NCBI RefSeq assembly: GCF_005518135.1
Contig: NZ_SULI01000002.1
Coordinates: 124,001-188,000 of the forward strand
Direction of reading: 5' to 3'
Source of the DNA: Shimia litoralis
GTDB lineage: Bacteria; Pseudomonadota; Alphaproteobacteria; Rhodobacterales; Rhodobacteraceae
Length of the DNA: 64,000 nt
Made by a program: the position numbers and the translations under genes. The notes beneath the pieces are model-generated. The model did no database searches. It had not been told where the DNA came from and saw nothing but the letters and a program-made list of their open reading frames with translations. Numbering within the stretch: the first letter of the stretch is position 1; each line of letters begins with the position of its first letter. Shown piece after piece: positions 54,459-63,938 of this stretch.

Positions 54459-56230
54459 GACGTGTGGACCGTTGGTTGTGGTGCATCAGATGCAGCGTGA
54501 TCGATGCTGATTGGCTCGAGATAAAGGGTTTGTGCCGCCGATATCAGGTTGTGCGCGACGTCATAGGCATATTGTGTATCGTTGATAAATGATGTCGCCA
54601 TGGGGGCTTCGATCTGCGTATTTCGGATGTATTTCTCTGCTTGGCTAATGGCGTTTTTACGCGTGAGTTGGGCTTGAACCTGCGCTTGTTCAAGCCAACT
54701 CTTGTCTGCATTTGCGGTGTTCAACAGGTCAAGTTGCACCATCAAATCGGCCAATTCGATCCGTAGCTGATCATAGAGCTGGGTAATCATGCCTTGGTTT
54801 CTTACTGTGTATCCAAGCGTATTCCGATGCAGGCGATTTGTCGATTTCACGGCACGGCTGATGTGGCTTGCCGTATCTCGAAGGTCATGAAGACGCGAGA
54901 CTTCGGCTTCGGTCATGTCATTGATTCCAGAGGCGCGTGCGCTAAAACTAATGATCGCGGAATATATCGGCTTGATCTGTTCGATATATTTCGTACCCAG
55001 TGCGAACTCCATATCTGTGCGGCTTTGCATGACTTGGCCGGGGATGTTTTTCGACTGAGTCAAACGATCCCACTGCAGATTTAGGCCACCCGCGATCAGA
55101 GGAAGCGCACTATCCAGCAGGTGGCTGAGTTCTTTTTGAAGTGCGATGTTGATGGTTTCCGGAAAGTCGTCGGTGGCTTCGGAAATAAACTGGGGATGGG
55201 CCAACATGGGCGTTGGCGTGGGAATGCGATGTTCTAAAAACGAAATCAACTTGTTGAGAAGGGGTAGCATAAGTGCAACGCCCATCAGGTTGAATAGCGT
55301 GTGAAACACCGCCAGTTTGAGCGTGTAGTCATCAGGCGAAATGCCAATGGCGCTGCTCGCGACGTTGACCAACGAAATGATTGGGCCAATGAGAACGAGC
55401 GCCACAGACGCCGTCGCCACGTTGAAGATCAAATGTGCAAGCGCCAGACGTTTGCCTTGATAGTTCGCAGAGATGGCCCCAATTGCGGCGGTAATGGTTG
55501 TCCCGATGTTTGACCCAATCGCCAAAGCCAACGCGTTTTCATATGTGATCTGTGAGGCGGCCAGTGCCGTAATCACCAAAACCATTGTTGCGCCAGAGCT
55601 TTGCATGATCACGGTCATGATGGCCCCGATACCCGAGAACAGGATCAAGCCGGAAAATCCAGTGAGCGCGTATTCGGTAAGATCGAAGTAGCTCTGAAAT
55701 GCATCGAAACCGATTTTCATGTAATGGATACCCAGAAACAGGAACCCCATTCCCGCCAAAACCAACCCAAAACCGCGCATGTATTTCGAAGATTGGAAAG
55801 CAGGCACCACTGCTAAGGCAAGCATTGGCATCGCATAGGCCGAGAGATTGACCTTAAGGCCGAAGCCAGCCACCAGCCACGCCCCTGTGGTCGTACCGAT
55901 GTTTGCGCCGAAGATGATGCCGACACCTGCCGTCAGTGTAATCAGGCCCGCGCTTAGAAAAGAGATTGTCACAAGCGTGACAAGGGAACTTGATTGCATG
56001 AGCGTGGTGGTGACAAACCCAAACCCAAGCGCGCGCGGCAGAGAGGCGGTCGCGCGCTCTAAAATCGTTTCCAAGAGGCCACCGCTAAAAAGCTTGAACC
56101 CATCTTCGAGCATGGCCATGCCAAATAGGAAAATGGCGATACCAGCGACAACTTCCTGAAGATCCGGGACAGCCCAAAAGCAAATGACCAGAATGACAAG
56201 AAAGACGCCCGTACCAACATTTCTTCGCAT
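54455..56230 (-). CDS. Na/Pi cotransporter family protein with PhoU-like tail
   Basis: A 591-residue transporter of the PNaS (NptA/YjbB) type. Eight or more TM helices lie in the first 345 residues, with repeated QSS motifs (TLMQSSSLVTLV and VIMQSSGATMVL) and the glycine-rich GANIGTTTGAW and GSNIGTTITA. The last 230 residues form a helical PhoU-like domain. It would move phosphate across the inner membrane, by analogy often outward. It sits tail to tail with phnM, so it closes the phosphorus island. Confidence 0.92.
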   Translation of the reverse strand: MRRNVGTGVFLVILVICFWAVPDLQEVVAGIAIFLFGMAMLEDGFKLFSGGLLETILERATASLPRALGFGFVTTTLMQSSSLVTLVTISFLSAGLITLTAGVGIIFGANIGTTTGAWLVAGFGLKVNLSAYAMPMLALAVVPAFQSSKYMRGFGLVLAGMGFLFLGIHYMKIGFDAFQSYFDLTEYALTGFSGLILFSGIGAIMTVIMQSSGATMVLVITALAASQITYENALALAIGSNIGTTITAAIGAISANYQGKRLALAHLIFNVATASVALVLIGPIISLVNVASSAIGISPDDYTLKLAVFHTLFNLMGVALMLPLLNKLISFLEHRIPTPTPMLAHPQFISEATDDFPETINIALQKELSHLLDSALPLIAGGLNLQWDRLTQSKNIPGQVMQSRTDMEFALGTKYIEQIKPIYSAIISFSARASGINDMTEAEVSRLHDLRDTASHISRAVKSTNRLHRNTLGYTVRNQGMITQLYDQLRIELADLMVQLDLLNTANADKSWLEQAQVQAQLTRKNAISQAEKYIRNTQIEAPMATSFINDTQYAYDVAHNLISAAQTLYLEPISIDHAASDAPQPTVHTS

Positions 56231-56286
56231 ACGTTCCCCTTATGCGCATTGCCTCGGTCATTTATTGACCTAAGTCGCCCAAAGGT

Positions 56287-57663
56287 TCAATCCGTCTGTT
56301 CGAGGGCCGCAATTTCTCCAAGGGATACCGGGCGCACCGGGCTGCGGGCACGTGGCATGCCCACTGTCGCAATGGGGCGCTGTGTTTGTGCGGCTAACAT
56401 GTGTGTCAGCGACAGGTCACACTGACGGCCTTGGCAAGGCCCCATGCCAATACGCGTTGCAGTCTTGAGGTGTCGCAATTCTGTGGCGCCGTCGTGAATG
56501 GCCTGACGTATTGTGCCGGCTGTGATCTCTTCACATCTGCAGAGAATGGTGTCATCCGGCGGGGTGTTGATTTCGGGTGGCACTGCATAGGCGGCATCCA
56601 AGAACGCGCGGATGGCCTGTGCCCGGTTGCGATGATTTATGGCGTGTGCGTTGACATGTGATGCTATGGACGGACGCAGGCCACGTACGGCACAAATGAT
56701 CGCATTTGCGGTAATCACGCCTTGTGCGCGGGCGGCATCAGCGCCCAATATTCCCGCGCTGTCCCCCGCAACCCATAGACCCGGACGTGCGGTGCGCCCT
56801 TCAGTGTCGTGGTCGGGGTGCCAACATTGCTGGGCTTTGTGCCATTTATGCGGAATCCCCGCAGATCGTGTCAGGTGGGTTGCGGGAATAATGCCTTGGT
56901 GTGATAGAACCAGCGCGCATTTCAGATGGTGGGTTTCGCCCTTTGACGTGAATTCAAAATCCAGCAGATCGTCTTGGATCTGGGCCTTGAAGCTGTGCGC
57001 GGCTGTGTACCGAGGAATGCGGGCCGCGCGAATTTTGCGCAGCATTGCGAGGCCCTTGAAAATTTGTTGCCGATCCAGCAGGGCGCGCGGCAGGTGGCGC
57101 ACCGCCCGCATCATCATCTGAGGTGTTTGTGTTTCGACCATCGCCACCGGAGGCTGCCCCGCCTCAATCATCTGGACGGCGATCAAGTATAACAAGGGGC
57201 CGCTTCCGGCGAGGACCGCATCCTTTGGCAACAAATCAGATGACTTCATCAAAATTTGCGCGGCACCGGCTGGCATGACGCCAGGCAAGGTCCAGCCTGC
57301 GAAGGGCACAGGGCGTTCTTGGGCACCTGTGGCGATCAGCACGTGATCGGCGTGGATCGCATGGCTTTTCCCGTGCAATGAATACCACACGGTGGGTGTG
57401 TCATCTATGCGCCATACCGCAGCCCCCGCCACATGGGTGATATTCGGATGGTCCAGCGCGTCGGCTAGAGGGATGCCTTTGGTGTACTCGGGCCCCAGAT
57501 GTGTCAGACGATCTTGGTTGCGCGTGATATTGCGATAAACCTGTCCGCCGGCCGCAGGTTGGTCGTCCAAGAGGTGAACCTTAAGCCCCCCGTTTGCCGC
57601 CGTGGCTGCGGCGGCCATACCCGCCGGTCCGGCACCAATAATGATCAGGTCGGGCTTAGCCAT
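56287..57663 (-). CDS. FAD/NAD(P)-dependent dehydrogenase subunit with BFD-type 2Fe-2S tail (HcnB-like)
   Basis: A 458-residue pyridine-nucleotide-disulphide-fold subunit. The N-terminal FAD motif is IIGAGPAGMAAAATAANGG, with a second dinucleotide region VLAGSGPLLYLIA. A C-terminal BFD-like cluster site shows CRCEEITAGTI and GPCQGRQC. It resembles HcnB, opine oxidase and D-hydroxyproline dehydrogenase subunits. The start at 57663 is spaced from GAGGAG; a Met lies one codon earlier. It overlaps the ferredoxin-like gene by 8 bases. Confidence 0.87.
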   Translation of the reverse strand: MAKPDLIIIGAGPAGMAAAATAANGGLKVHLLDDQPAAGGQVYRNITRNQDRLTHLGPEYTKGIPLADALDHPNITHVAGAAVWRIDDTPTVWYSLHGKSHAIHADHVLIATGAQERPVPFAGWTLPGVMPAGAAQILMKSSDLLPKDAVLAGSGPLLYLIAVQMIEAGQPPVAMVETQTPQMMMRAVRHLPRALLDRQQIFKGLAMLRKIRAARIPRYTAAHSFKAQIQDDLLDFEFTSKGETHHLKCALVLSHQGIIPATHLTRSAGIPHKWHKAQQCWHPDHDTEGRTARPGLWVAGDSAGILGADAARAQGVITANAIICAVRGLRPSIASHVNAHAINHRNRAQAIRAFLDAAYAVPPEINTPPDDTILCRCEEITAGTIRQAIHDGATELRHLKTATRIGMGPCQGRQCDLSLTHMLAAQTQRPIATVGMPRARSPVRPVSLGEIAALEQTD

Positions 57664-57979
57664 CATGGGGCTCCTCTAGGGGCCGGAAGCCCGCCTGATG
57701 TGTGATACACATGCCGTCTTGCACTGTGATCATACAGGCCTGCTGGTTTGGGCGGCCGTCAATCGTCACAAGACAGTCAAAGCAAGCTCCCATCATACAA
57801 AATGGTGTGCGTGGCGATTGGCTTATTCCTGTGGTGCGTGTTGGTGCAGGCCCAAACGCCAAGAGTGCGGCGGCAACCGTATCTGTCGCGCGCGCGTGTG
57901 TTTGAACGCCATCGATTTGCAGACATACGGTATCGTATGTTCCATTTTCACGCCTGAAAAATCTAGAATCTGTCATCAT
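57656..57979 (-). CDS. Small 2Fe-2S ferredoxin-like subunit (HcnA-like)
   Basis: A 107-residue protein of the HcnA / LhpF type. The plant-type cluster site is CMMGACFDCLVTIDG with a later Cys in NQQACMITV. It links the two flavin subunits encoded on either side and overlaps both genes. The start at 57979 has AAGG 6 bases upstream; the preceding codon is TTG. Confidence 0.88.
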   Translation of the reverse strand: MMTDSRFFRRENGTYDTVCLQIDGVQTHARATDTVAAALLAFGPAPTRTTGISQSPRTPFCMMGACFDCLVTIDGRPNQQACMITVQDGMCITHQAGFRPLEEPHDG

Positions 57980-59066
57980 CAAAGGCCTTTAGATCAGGGG
58001 CATTCTGGGTGTTTAATATCCAGTCGACCAAGGTGCTGGCATGCGCTGGCGCCAGAGTGATACCACTGTGGCAGGTGATCATTTGTGCGGCTGGCATTTC
58101 AGGCGCGCGGGCATACACGGGATATCCATCAGGCGTCATGACGCGCAAGGCACCCCAGCTGCGCACGACGTTGACGTCTTTTAGCGTGGGCCAAACGGCA
58201 ATGGCATGTTGTGCAAGGGATTTCATCTTGGATGTCGTTTCCCGATCATCCGGCCCCACATCGGCTTTGGTGCCGCCAATCTGAATGCCGCCTTCGTCCA
58301 CCTGTCGCACGGTCGAGGATACAAATGGAAGCCGATCCTGTATCCGTTCCGTGATCATTAACTCGCCCTTTTGAGGGCGAATGGCGGTGCGAAACCCAAG
58401 CATTGGCGCAAGATCAGCAGAGCCAAGGCCCGCACATAATATCAGATGCGGGGTCAGGCGCGGTGCGTGTGTGGCGTGGTGCACCTTAAATCCGGATGCA
58501 TGCGGGGAAATGCTGTGAACTTTCCAGTTGGGAATGATGACCCCGCCCAGCCTTTGCACAGCGACACGAAGGGCCTGTAGCACACGCAGCGGGTTTACAT
58601 GGCCGTCGTGTGGACAAAACGTGGCCCCGACAATCTGTTCTCCGATGCCGGGCAGGGCGGCGCGCAAGGCATCCCCTGTCAAAGTTTGATATCGAAAGTC
58701 ATCCCCGAGTGTTTTGGCTTGGGCGGCCAAATCTGCCGTAAAAGCATCGAATTCAGCGTTGTCGGTAAAGAACTCGTACCCGCCAGTGGCTTGGAAGGCG
58801 AGATCAATGCCGGTCATATCCTGCAACTCTTGTGCAAAGGCAGGCCACAGGTTAATCGCGTGCTTGGTCCAGCGCGCGTAGGGTGCAAAATGTGCGCCTT
58901 TCCCCTGCAGCCAAGTTAGGCCAAAATTGCCCTGACTGGCGCGTAAATCGGCGTTTTCACCATCAAGCACGGTGACGCTTTGACCCGCCTTGAGCAAGCC
59001 AAATGCCACCGACAAGCCGACCACGCCGCCGCCGATAATTGTCGTGTCTGTGTTGCCTTGTTCCAT
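57963..59066 (-). CDS. FAD-dependent amino- or imino-acid oxidase subunit (HcnC / DAO family)
   Basis: A 367-residue DAO-type flavoprotein. The N-terminal FAD motif is IIGGGVVGLSVAFGLLKAG and the C-terminal part has GALRVMTPDGYPVYA and CHSGITLAPAHA. Together with the next two genes it should form a three-subunit, membrane-peripheral dehydrogenase. Possible substrates include D-hydroxyproline, opines or glycine-like amines. The sequence alone does not choose between them. It is the first gene of the three. Confidence 0.87.
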   Translation of the reverse strand: MEQGNTDTTIIGGGVVGLSVAFGLLKAGQSVTVLDGENADLRASQGNFGLTWLQGKGAHFAPYARWTKHAINLWPAFAQELQDMTGIDLAFQATGGYEFFTDNAEFDAFTADLAAQAKTLGDDFRYQTLTGDALRAALPGIGEQIVGATFCPHDGHVNPLRVLQALRVAVQRLGGVIIPNWKVHSISPHASGFKVHHATHAPRLTPHLILCAGLGSADLAPMLGFRTAIRPQKGELMITERIQDRLPFVSSTVRQVDEGGIQIGGTKADVGPDDRETTSKMKSLAQHAIAVWPTLKDVNVVRSWGALRVMTPDGYPVYARAPEMPAAQMITCHSGITLAPAHASTLVDWILNTQNAPDLKAFDDDRF

Positions 59067-59329
59067 TCGGCCACCCTGACAGAACAGGCCACAGCGTCAA
59101 TGGTCCAAGGGGGCGGTTTTGGATGCTTGGCCCCGCGCGCATCGCTCCGAACTCGGGGGCGTTCTGCGGATGAACAAATCGCGGCGGACGTCAGGGCACG
59201 TGGCAGGATTGGGTGTTTGACCAATAAATTCGCGTGAGGCTCTTGCAAAATGGGCGCTCAAGTGGCACGCGCTTGGGCCAGACTTGCCAATTCCCCATTT
59301 GGGGATCGCCCGTTTTAAGGAGTGCCGTT

Positions 59330-61180
59330 ATGCCTGATCTTCGTTCCAAGACGTCCACTTTTGGCCGCCGTATGGCCGCTGCCCGTTCATTGTGGCGTGC
59401 CACTGGCATGCAGGACGGTGACTTTGGCAAACCTATTATTGCGGTCGTGAACTCCTATACTCAGTTTGTTCCGGGTCACGTGCACCTCAAGGATATGGGG
59501 GGGCTTGTCGCCGCCGAGATCGAAAAGGCTGGTGGCGTTGCCAAAGAGATGAATACGATTGCGGTGGATGATGGCATTGCCATGGGCCATGACGGCATGC
59601 TGTATTCTCTGCCATCGCGCGAAGTGATCGCCGACAGTGTCGAGTATATGGCCAATGCGCATTGTGCGGATGCGCTGGTGTGTATCTCGAACTGTGACAA
59701 GATCACCCCCGGTATGTTAATGGCTGCGATGCGCCTGAACATCCCCGCGATTTTTGTGTCGGGTGGACCGATGGAAGCAGGCAAGGTTCTGTTGCAAGAT
59801 GGCGAGCATAAGGCCGACCTTGTCACGGCTATTGTTGGCGCAACGGATCAAGACCGCTCGCAAGAAGATGTTGATAAGCTTGAGCGGTCTGCTTGCCCCA
59901 CGTGTGGATCGTGCTCGGGCATGTTCACTGCGAACTCGATGAACTGTCTGGCCGAGGCGCTGGGCCTTGCATTGCCGGGCAACGGATCGCTTTTGGCGAC
60001 ACACTCCAAACGTCGCGGTCTGTTCGAAGAGGCCGGTCACAAGATCGTTGAACTGTGTGAACGCTGGTACAAAAATGGCGACGAAACTGCGCTGCCCCGC
60101 GGGATCGCAACCTTTGACGCCTTTGAAAACGCGATGGCGCTGGATATCGCGATGGGTGGCTCGACCAATACCGTGTTGCACCTGTTGGCGATTGCCCACG
60201 AAGGCGAGGTCGACTTTACCATGGCTGACATGGACCGGATGAGCCGTCAAATTCCACACCTGTGTAAGGTGGCGCCTTCAACGCCCAAGTATCACATGGA
60301 GGATGTGCACCGCGCAGGCGGCATCGCACGGATTCTGGGTGAGTTGGATCGCGAAGGTAAAATTCATCGTGATTGCGCCACGGTGCACGAGAAAAACGTT
60401 GGGGCGTTCATCGACAAATGGGATGTCCGTCGTGAAACAGCCGGCAACGAGGCACATGATTTGTTCATTGCAGCCCCCGGTGGTGTGCGCACAACTCAAG
60501 CCTTTAGCCAATCACGTATGTACACTGAACTGGACGTGGATATTGAAGACGGCTGCGTGCGCGATTTTGCAAATGCGTACAGTGAAGAGGGCGGCCTGTG
60601 TGTGCTCTTTGGCAACTTGGCCGAACAGGGATGCATCCTGAAAACCGCAGGTGTCATCAAGCAGATGTATAAATTCGAAGGCACCGCAGTGGTTTTCGAA
60701 TCTCAGGACGATGCAGTCGCAGGCATTCTGGGGGGTAAGGTCCAACCGGGCTCGGTTGTCGTGATCCGCTATGAGGGTCCAAAGGGCGGCCCCGGAATGC
60801 AGGAAATGCTGTACCCGACGGCGTATCTCAAATCGATGAAGCTGGATACAACCTGCGCGTTGGTCACCGACGGGCGTTTCTCGGGTGGCACAGCGGGTCT
60901 GTCGATTGGGCACGCGTCACCAGAGGCTGCGGAAAAAGGCGTGATCGCGCTGGTCGAAGATGGCGACACAATCACCATTTCTGTGCCGGATCGCTCTATT
61001 GAGTTGAATGTCTCTGAAGAGGTGTTGGAGCAACGTCGCGCGGCCCATCCGCAGGCTGATAAAAAGGCGTGGAAGGCCGTGGGTCGTCCACGTGCCGTGT
61101 CCAAAGCTCTTAAGGCATATGCGGCGCATGTGTCGAACGCGTCGCTCGGGGCGGTGCGGGTTCTCGACGAAGACGAATAA
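59330..61180 (+). CDS. ilvD: Dihydroxy-acid dehydratase
   Basis: A 616-residue enzyme, the same length as E. coli IlvD, that dehydrates 2,3-dihydroxy acids in valine, isoleucine and pantothenate synthesis. Cluster and metal regions are [19 protein letters not shown] and [19 protein letters not shown]. The Mg site lies in [19 protein letters not shown], and the C-terminal [17 protein letters not shown] is present. AAGGAG precedes the ATG at 59330. The TTCCCCATTT element lies 30-39 bases upstream. Confidence 0.96.
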   Translation: MPDLRSKTSTFGRRMAAARSLWRATGMQDGDFGKPIIAVVNSYTQFVPGHVHLKDMGGLVAAEIEKAGGVAKEMNTIAVDDGIAMGHDGMLYSLPSREVIADSVEYMANAHCADALVCISNCDKITPGMLMAAMRLNIPAIFVSGGPMEAGKVLLQDGEHKADLVTAIVGATDQDRSQEDVDKLERSACPTCGSCSGMFTANSMNCLAEALGLALPGNGSLLATHSKRRGLFEEAGHKIVELCERWYKNGDETALPRGIATFDAFENAMALDIAMGGSTNTVLHLLAIAHEGEVDFTMADMDRMSRQIPHLCKVAPSTPKYHMEDVHRAGGIARILGELDREGKIHRDCATVHEKNVGAFIDKWDVRRETAGNEAHDLFIAAPGGVRTTQAFSQSRMYTELDVDIEDGCVRDFANAYSEEGGLCVLFGNLAEQGCILKTAGVIKQMYKFEGTAVVFESQDDAVAGILGGKVQPGSVVVIRYEGPKGGPGMQEMLYPTAYLKSMKLDTTCALVTDGRFSGGTAGLSIGHASPEAAEKGVIALVEDGDTITISVPDRSIELNVSEEVLEQRRAAHPQADKKAWKAVGRPRAVSKALKAYAAHVSNASLGAVRVLDEDE

Positions 61181-61206
61181 ACAGAGTTTGTTTAAGACGA
61201 AATTTG

Positions 61207-61231
61207 GGTCGCCATTTTGGCGGCCCTTTTC
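61207..61231 (+). terminator. Terminator of ilvD
   Basis: GGGTCGCC (61207-61214) pairs with GGCGGCCC (61220-61227), one wobble, loop ATTTT, followed by TTTT. Confidence 0.85.
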
Positions 61232-61266
61232 ATTTGGTCAGGTTTGATAAGCCGCACGCAGGTGCA

Positions 61267-62442
61267 TCAGAGATGGGCAGGACGAAACATAGCCGTTAAT
61301 CCCTGTCCGCCGCCAATGCCGATCATCGCCATGGCCAGTGCAGTCTCTGGCTGAGGGAGTGTGACAAGCTGTGCAAACAGCCGCGTTACAAGGATGGCAC
61401 CGGACGCCCCAAACGGATGGCCCAAGGCGATGGCACCACCTTGAGCGTTGGCAAGATCTTCTGAAACCGCCAATAGGTCGAGAGATGCCAGAACCTGAGC
61501 CGCAAACGCTTCGTTGAACTCAAGATGTGTCACCGCGCCAAGCGACACCTCGGGGTTTCTGTCCAAGAGCTTGCGTGTCGAGGCGACAGGTCCAATGCCC
61601 AAAAGATTCGGGTCAACGCCTGCGCTGGCGGCGTCAAGAAATTCGAGTGCGTGGGTGATCCCATGGGCTTTGGCAAAACCCGCTGATGTCACCACCAAAG
61701 CTGCGGCACCATCATTCAGTGGACAGGCATTGCCAACAGTGACCGTGCCGTTTTTGCCAAAGGCCGGACGCAGGCGGGCCAAACGCTCTGGTGAAAGCGT
61801 ATCGCGTGGGCATTCGTCTTGGTGTTGCCCCTCAATAGAGACGATTTCTGTGTCAAAGGCACCGTTGGTTTGTGCGTGGATTGCGCGGGAATGCGAGCGT
61901 AGGGCAAACGCATCTTGCCTTTCGCGTGTGATGTTGTGGGCCTGCGCGACGACGTCTGCGGCAGCCCCCATTTCAGGATCGCCAATCGTGTCTGGCGAAA
62001 AACGGGCGCGATCGTAAAAATTGGGTGCTTTACCCTTTTGGCCGGGCAATGCGCGCAAGGGTTTCCGGCTGTGGCTTTCGGCGCCACCCGCCACGTAGAC
62101 GTCGCCAGCACCCGCTTGAATCAGTCGACAGGCGTGAATAACGGCTTCTAGTCCCGCGCCGCATTGTCGGTCTGTCGTGACGCCGGGAACCGATATATCC
62201 TGCCACGCGACCAACGCCGACAAGCGCGCGATGTTCCCGCCCGGTCCTGCCGCATTTCCAAGGATGACATCATCAATTTGCGAGACGACAAAAGGCGTGT
62301 CTGCCAGCGCAGCGCGCAAGACAGGGGCGGCGATATTTTCCAGATCAACATCGCGAAACATGCCTCCGGCGCGGCCGATGGCGCTTCGGCGCGCAGCGAC
62401 GATCACAGGTCGGCGGTCAGCTGGCAGGAGAGATCGGGACAA
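61267..62442 (-). CDS. Thiolase family protein (acetyl-CoA acetyltransferase type)
   Basis: A 391-residue thiolase. Active-site features are TDRQCGAGLEAVIHA (nucleophile Cys near residue 90), EFNEAFAAQ, ALGHPFGASGA and the C-terminal GGGQGLTAMF, which lacks the usual second Cys (normally GGGMGIAAC or similar). The start is a TTG, with an AGAAGG site favouring 62442; a TTG at 62463 is possible. It overlaps the upstream ligase gene and probably acts on the acyl-CoA formed by that ligase. Confidence 0.87.
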   Translation of the reverse strand: MSRSLLPADRRPVIVAARRSAIGRAGGMFRDVDLENIAAPVLRAALADTPFVVSQIDDVILGNAAGPGGNIARLSALVAWQDISVPGVTTDRQCGAGLEAVIHACRLIQAGAGDVYVAGGAESHSRKPLRALPGQKGKAPNFYDRARFSPDTIGDPEMGAAADVVAQAHNITRERQDAFALRSHSRAIHAQTNGAFDTEIVSIEGQHQDECPRDTLSPERLARLRPAFGKNGTVTVGNACPLNDGAAALVVTSAGFAKAHGITHALEFLDAASAGVDPNLLGIGPVASTRKLLDRNPEVSLGAVTHLEFNEAFAAQVLASLDLLAVSEDLANAQGGAIALGHPFGASGAILVTRLFAQLVTLPQPETALAMAMIGIGGGQGLTAMFRPAHL

Positions 62443-63937
62443 GGCGCGGGTCCTTCTGGTCAAGCCACGACTCTAGCGTGGCTCGTGCAATTTTGCCACT
62501 GCTGGTCAGTGGCCACGCTTCGACACGATAGAAGGCACGCGGCGTTTTGTAATTTGGTAAATGCTGTGCGCAGTGGGCCTTTAGGGCGAAATAATCTATG
62601 CGCCCTTCCAAAATCGCCACAAGGCGTTGGCCTAAAAGGGCATCTTCTTGCCCCAAAACCTGAGCGGCGGAAATCTGTTCAGATCGCAGGAGAGTGTCAG
62701 CGACCTCTTGCGGGTAAACATTGTATCCTCCCGTCAAAACCATGCCACCTTCGCGCCCGATGAGGGCAAGACTGCCCTCAGGAAGGATGCGCCCAAGATC
62801 ACCTACGGTGGCCCAAGGGCCTTCGCGTCGAAATCCATGAGATGTGGCGCCAGACAGATACTTGTCGATGGCCAGATCACCACGCACAAAGATGGTGCCG
62901 ACCTTTCCTTGTGGGACGGTTTGCCCATTCTCACGCAGCTGGAGGGTGACATGGGCAAACGGACGCCCAACGGAGTCTGACGGGGCGTCGGACGCGGTTT
63001 GGGTATGGCGGCTCACGGAGACAAACCCCAATTCGGATGCGCCGTAGTATTCGCAAATCGTGGCACAGGGAAAGGTGTCTCGAGCTTTGCTCAACGAAGC
63101 AGGGGCAAGTTTGGCGCCCGCGGTGGTCACCGCGTCAACCGCCCGAAAAGGCGACGATGTGCTTAGGGCGTCAAGCATTGTCGGAACTGCCACCAATCGG
63201 CGGACATCCCCTGATTTAAGAAGCCTGCGGCAGGTAGGCACGGAAAACCGGGCGAGGCCATGAAAGGTCGCCCCCGCATCAAGCGTCTCTGCGAATGCAT
63301 AGAGGGTCACGCCATGCGACAAAGGCCCCGGTGCAAGGGTGTGGCTGTCCGACGATAGCGCGAAAACTGTTCTGCTGGCGTCAAGGCTGGCCCGCCAAGA
63401 TTTGCGGTTGCGCGCAAATGCTTTGGGCGTCGAGGTGGTGCCCGAGGTAAACCCAATCAGAAAGGTATCTGTCTCAGATGATGGGAGGGGGGAAATCGGA
63501 GGGATGTCGTCGAATAGGGCGTCGCTTTTATCAACAAGGACAGTGGGAATGTTTTGCGATTTGGCGTGGGCCACAAGCGATTGTTGCGTGCTGAGCGCAA
63601 ACAGGATGTCAGGCGGATAGGCATCAAGCAGGGTAATCATCTGCTGTTCGGGCCATTGGGCATCCATCAACATGACCGCGTGGCCGGTGCCAAGAGCTGT
63701 TGCCAAGAGCGGCGCAGCCGCGCTGTGATTGCCAATCGCCAGCGCCATGATGCGCCCATGCGATGGCAGCTGAATATCAGTGTGGTGGCGTTTGGCAGGC
63801 AGATCACGCAGAGCATGATCAATGCGGCCTATTTGGTCGGCCAAACCGCGATAAGACCATTGCTGGCCCGACAATGAAACCGCCAGCGCGGTCGGGCGCT
63901 GACGGGCATGGTGGAATAATTGGGTGCCTAGGGGCAT
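62417..63937 (-). CDS. AMP-dependent acyl-CoA synthetase/ligase
   Basis: A 506-residue ANL-superfamily enzyme. The P-loop is FTSGTTSTPKAF (about 168-179). It also has EYYGASELGFVSV and GDLGRILPEGSLALIGREGG, and the A10 catalytic Lys lies in the C-terminal PLTSSGKIARATLE. It adenylates a carboxylic acid and transfers it to CoA. It starts one base after the stop of the partial gene at the window edge and overlaps the thiolase gene, so the three form an operon. The acid is not identifiable. Confidence 0.88.
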   Translation of the reverse strand: MPLGTQLFHHARQRPTALAVSLSGQQWSYRGLADQIGRIDHALRDLPAKRHHTDIQLPSHGRIMALAIGNHSAAAPLLATALGTGHAVMLMDAQWPEQQMITLLDAYPPDILFALSTQQSLVAHAKSQNIPTVLVDKSDALFDDIPPISPLPSSETDTFLIGFTSGTTSTPKAFARNRKSWRASLDASRTVFALSSDSHTLAPGPLSHGVTLYAFAETLDAGATFHGLARFSVPTCRRLLKSGDVRRLVAVPTMLDALSTSSPFRAVDAVTTAGAKLAPASLSKARDTFPCATICEYYGASELGFVSVSRHTQTASDAPSDSVGRPFAHVTLQLRENGQTVPQGKVGTIFVRGDLAIDKYLSGATSHGFRREGPWATVGDLGRILPEGSLALIGREGGMVLTGGYNVYPQEVADTLLRSEQISAAQVLGQEDALLGQRLVAILEGRIDYFALKAHCAQHLPNYKTPRAFYRVEAWPLTSSGKIARATLESWLDQKDPRLVPISPAS

Positions 63938-63938
63938 C

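Noticed and set aside
59285-59296. 12-mer TGCCAATTCCCC shared by the ilvD and phnM-like upstream regions
   Set aside because: Hundreds of shared 12-mers are expected by chance in 64 kb, and the surrounding bases differ.
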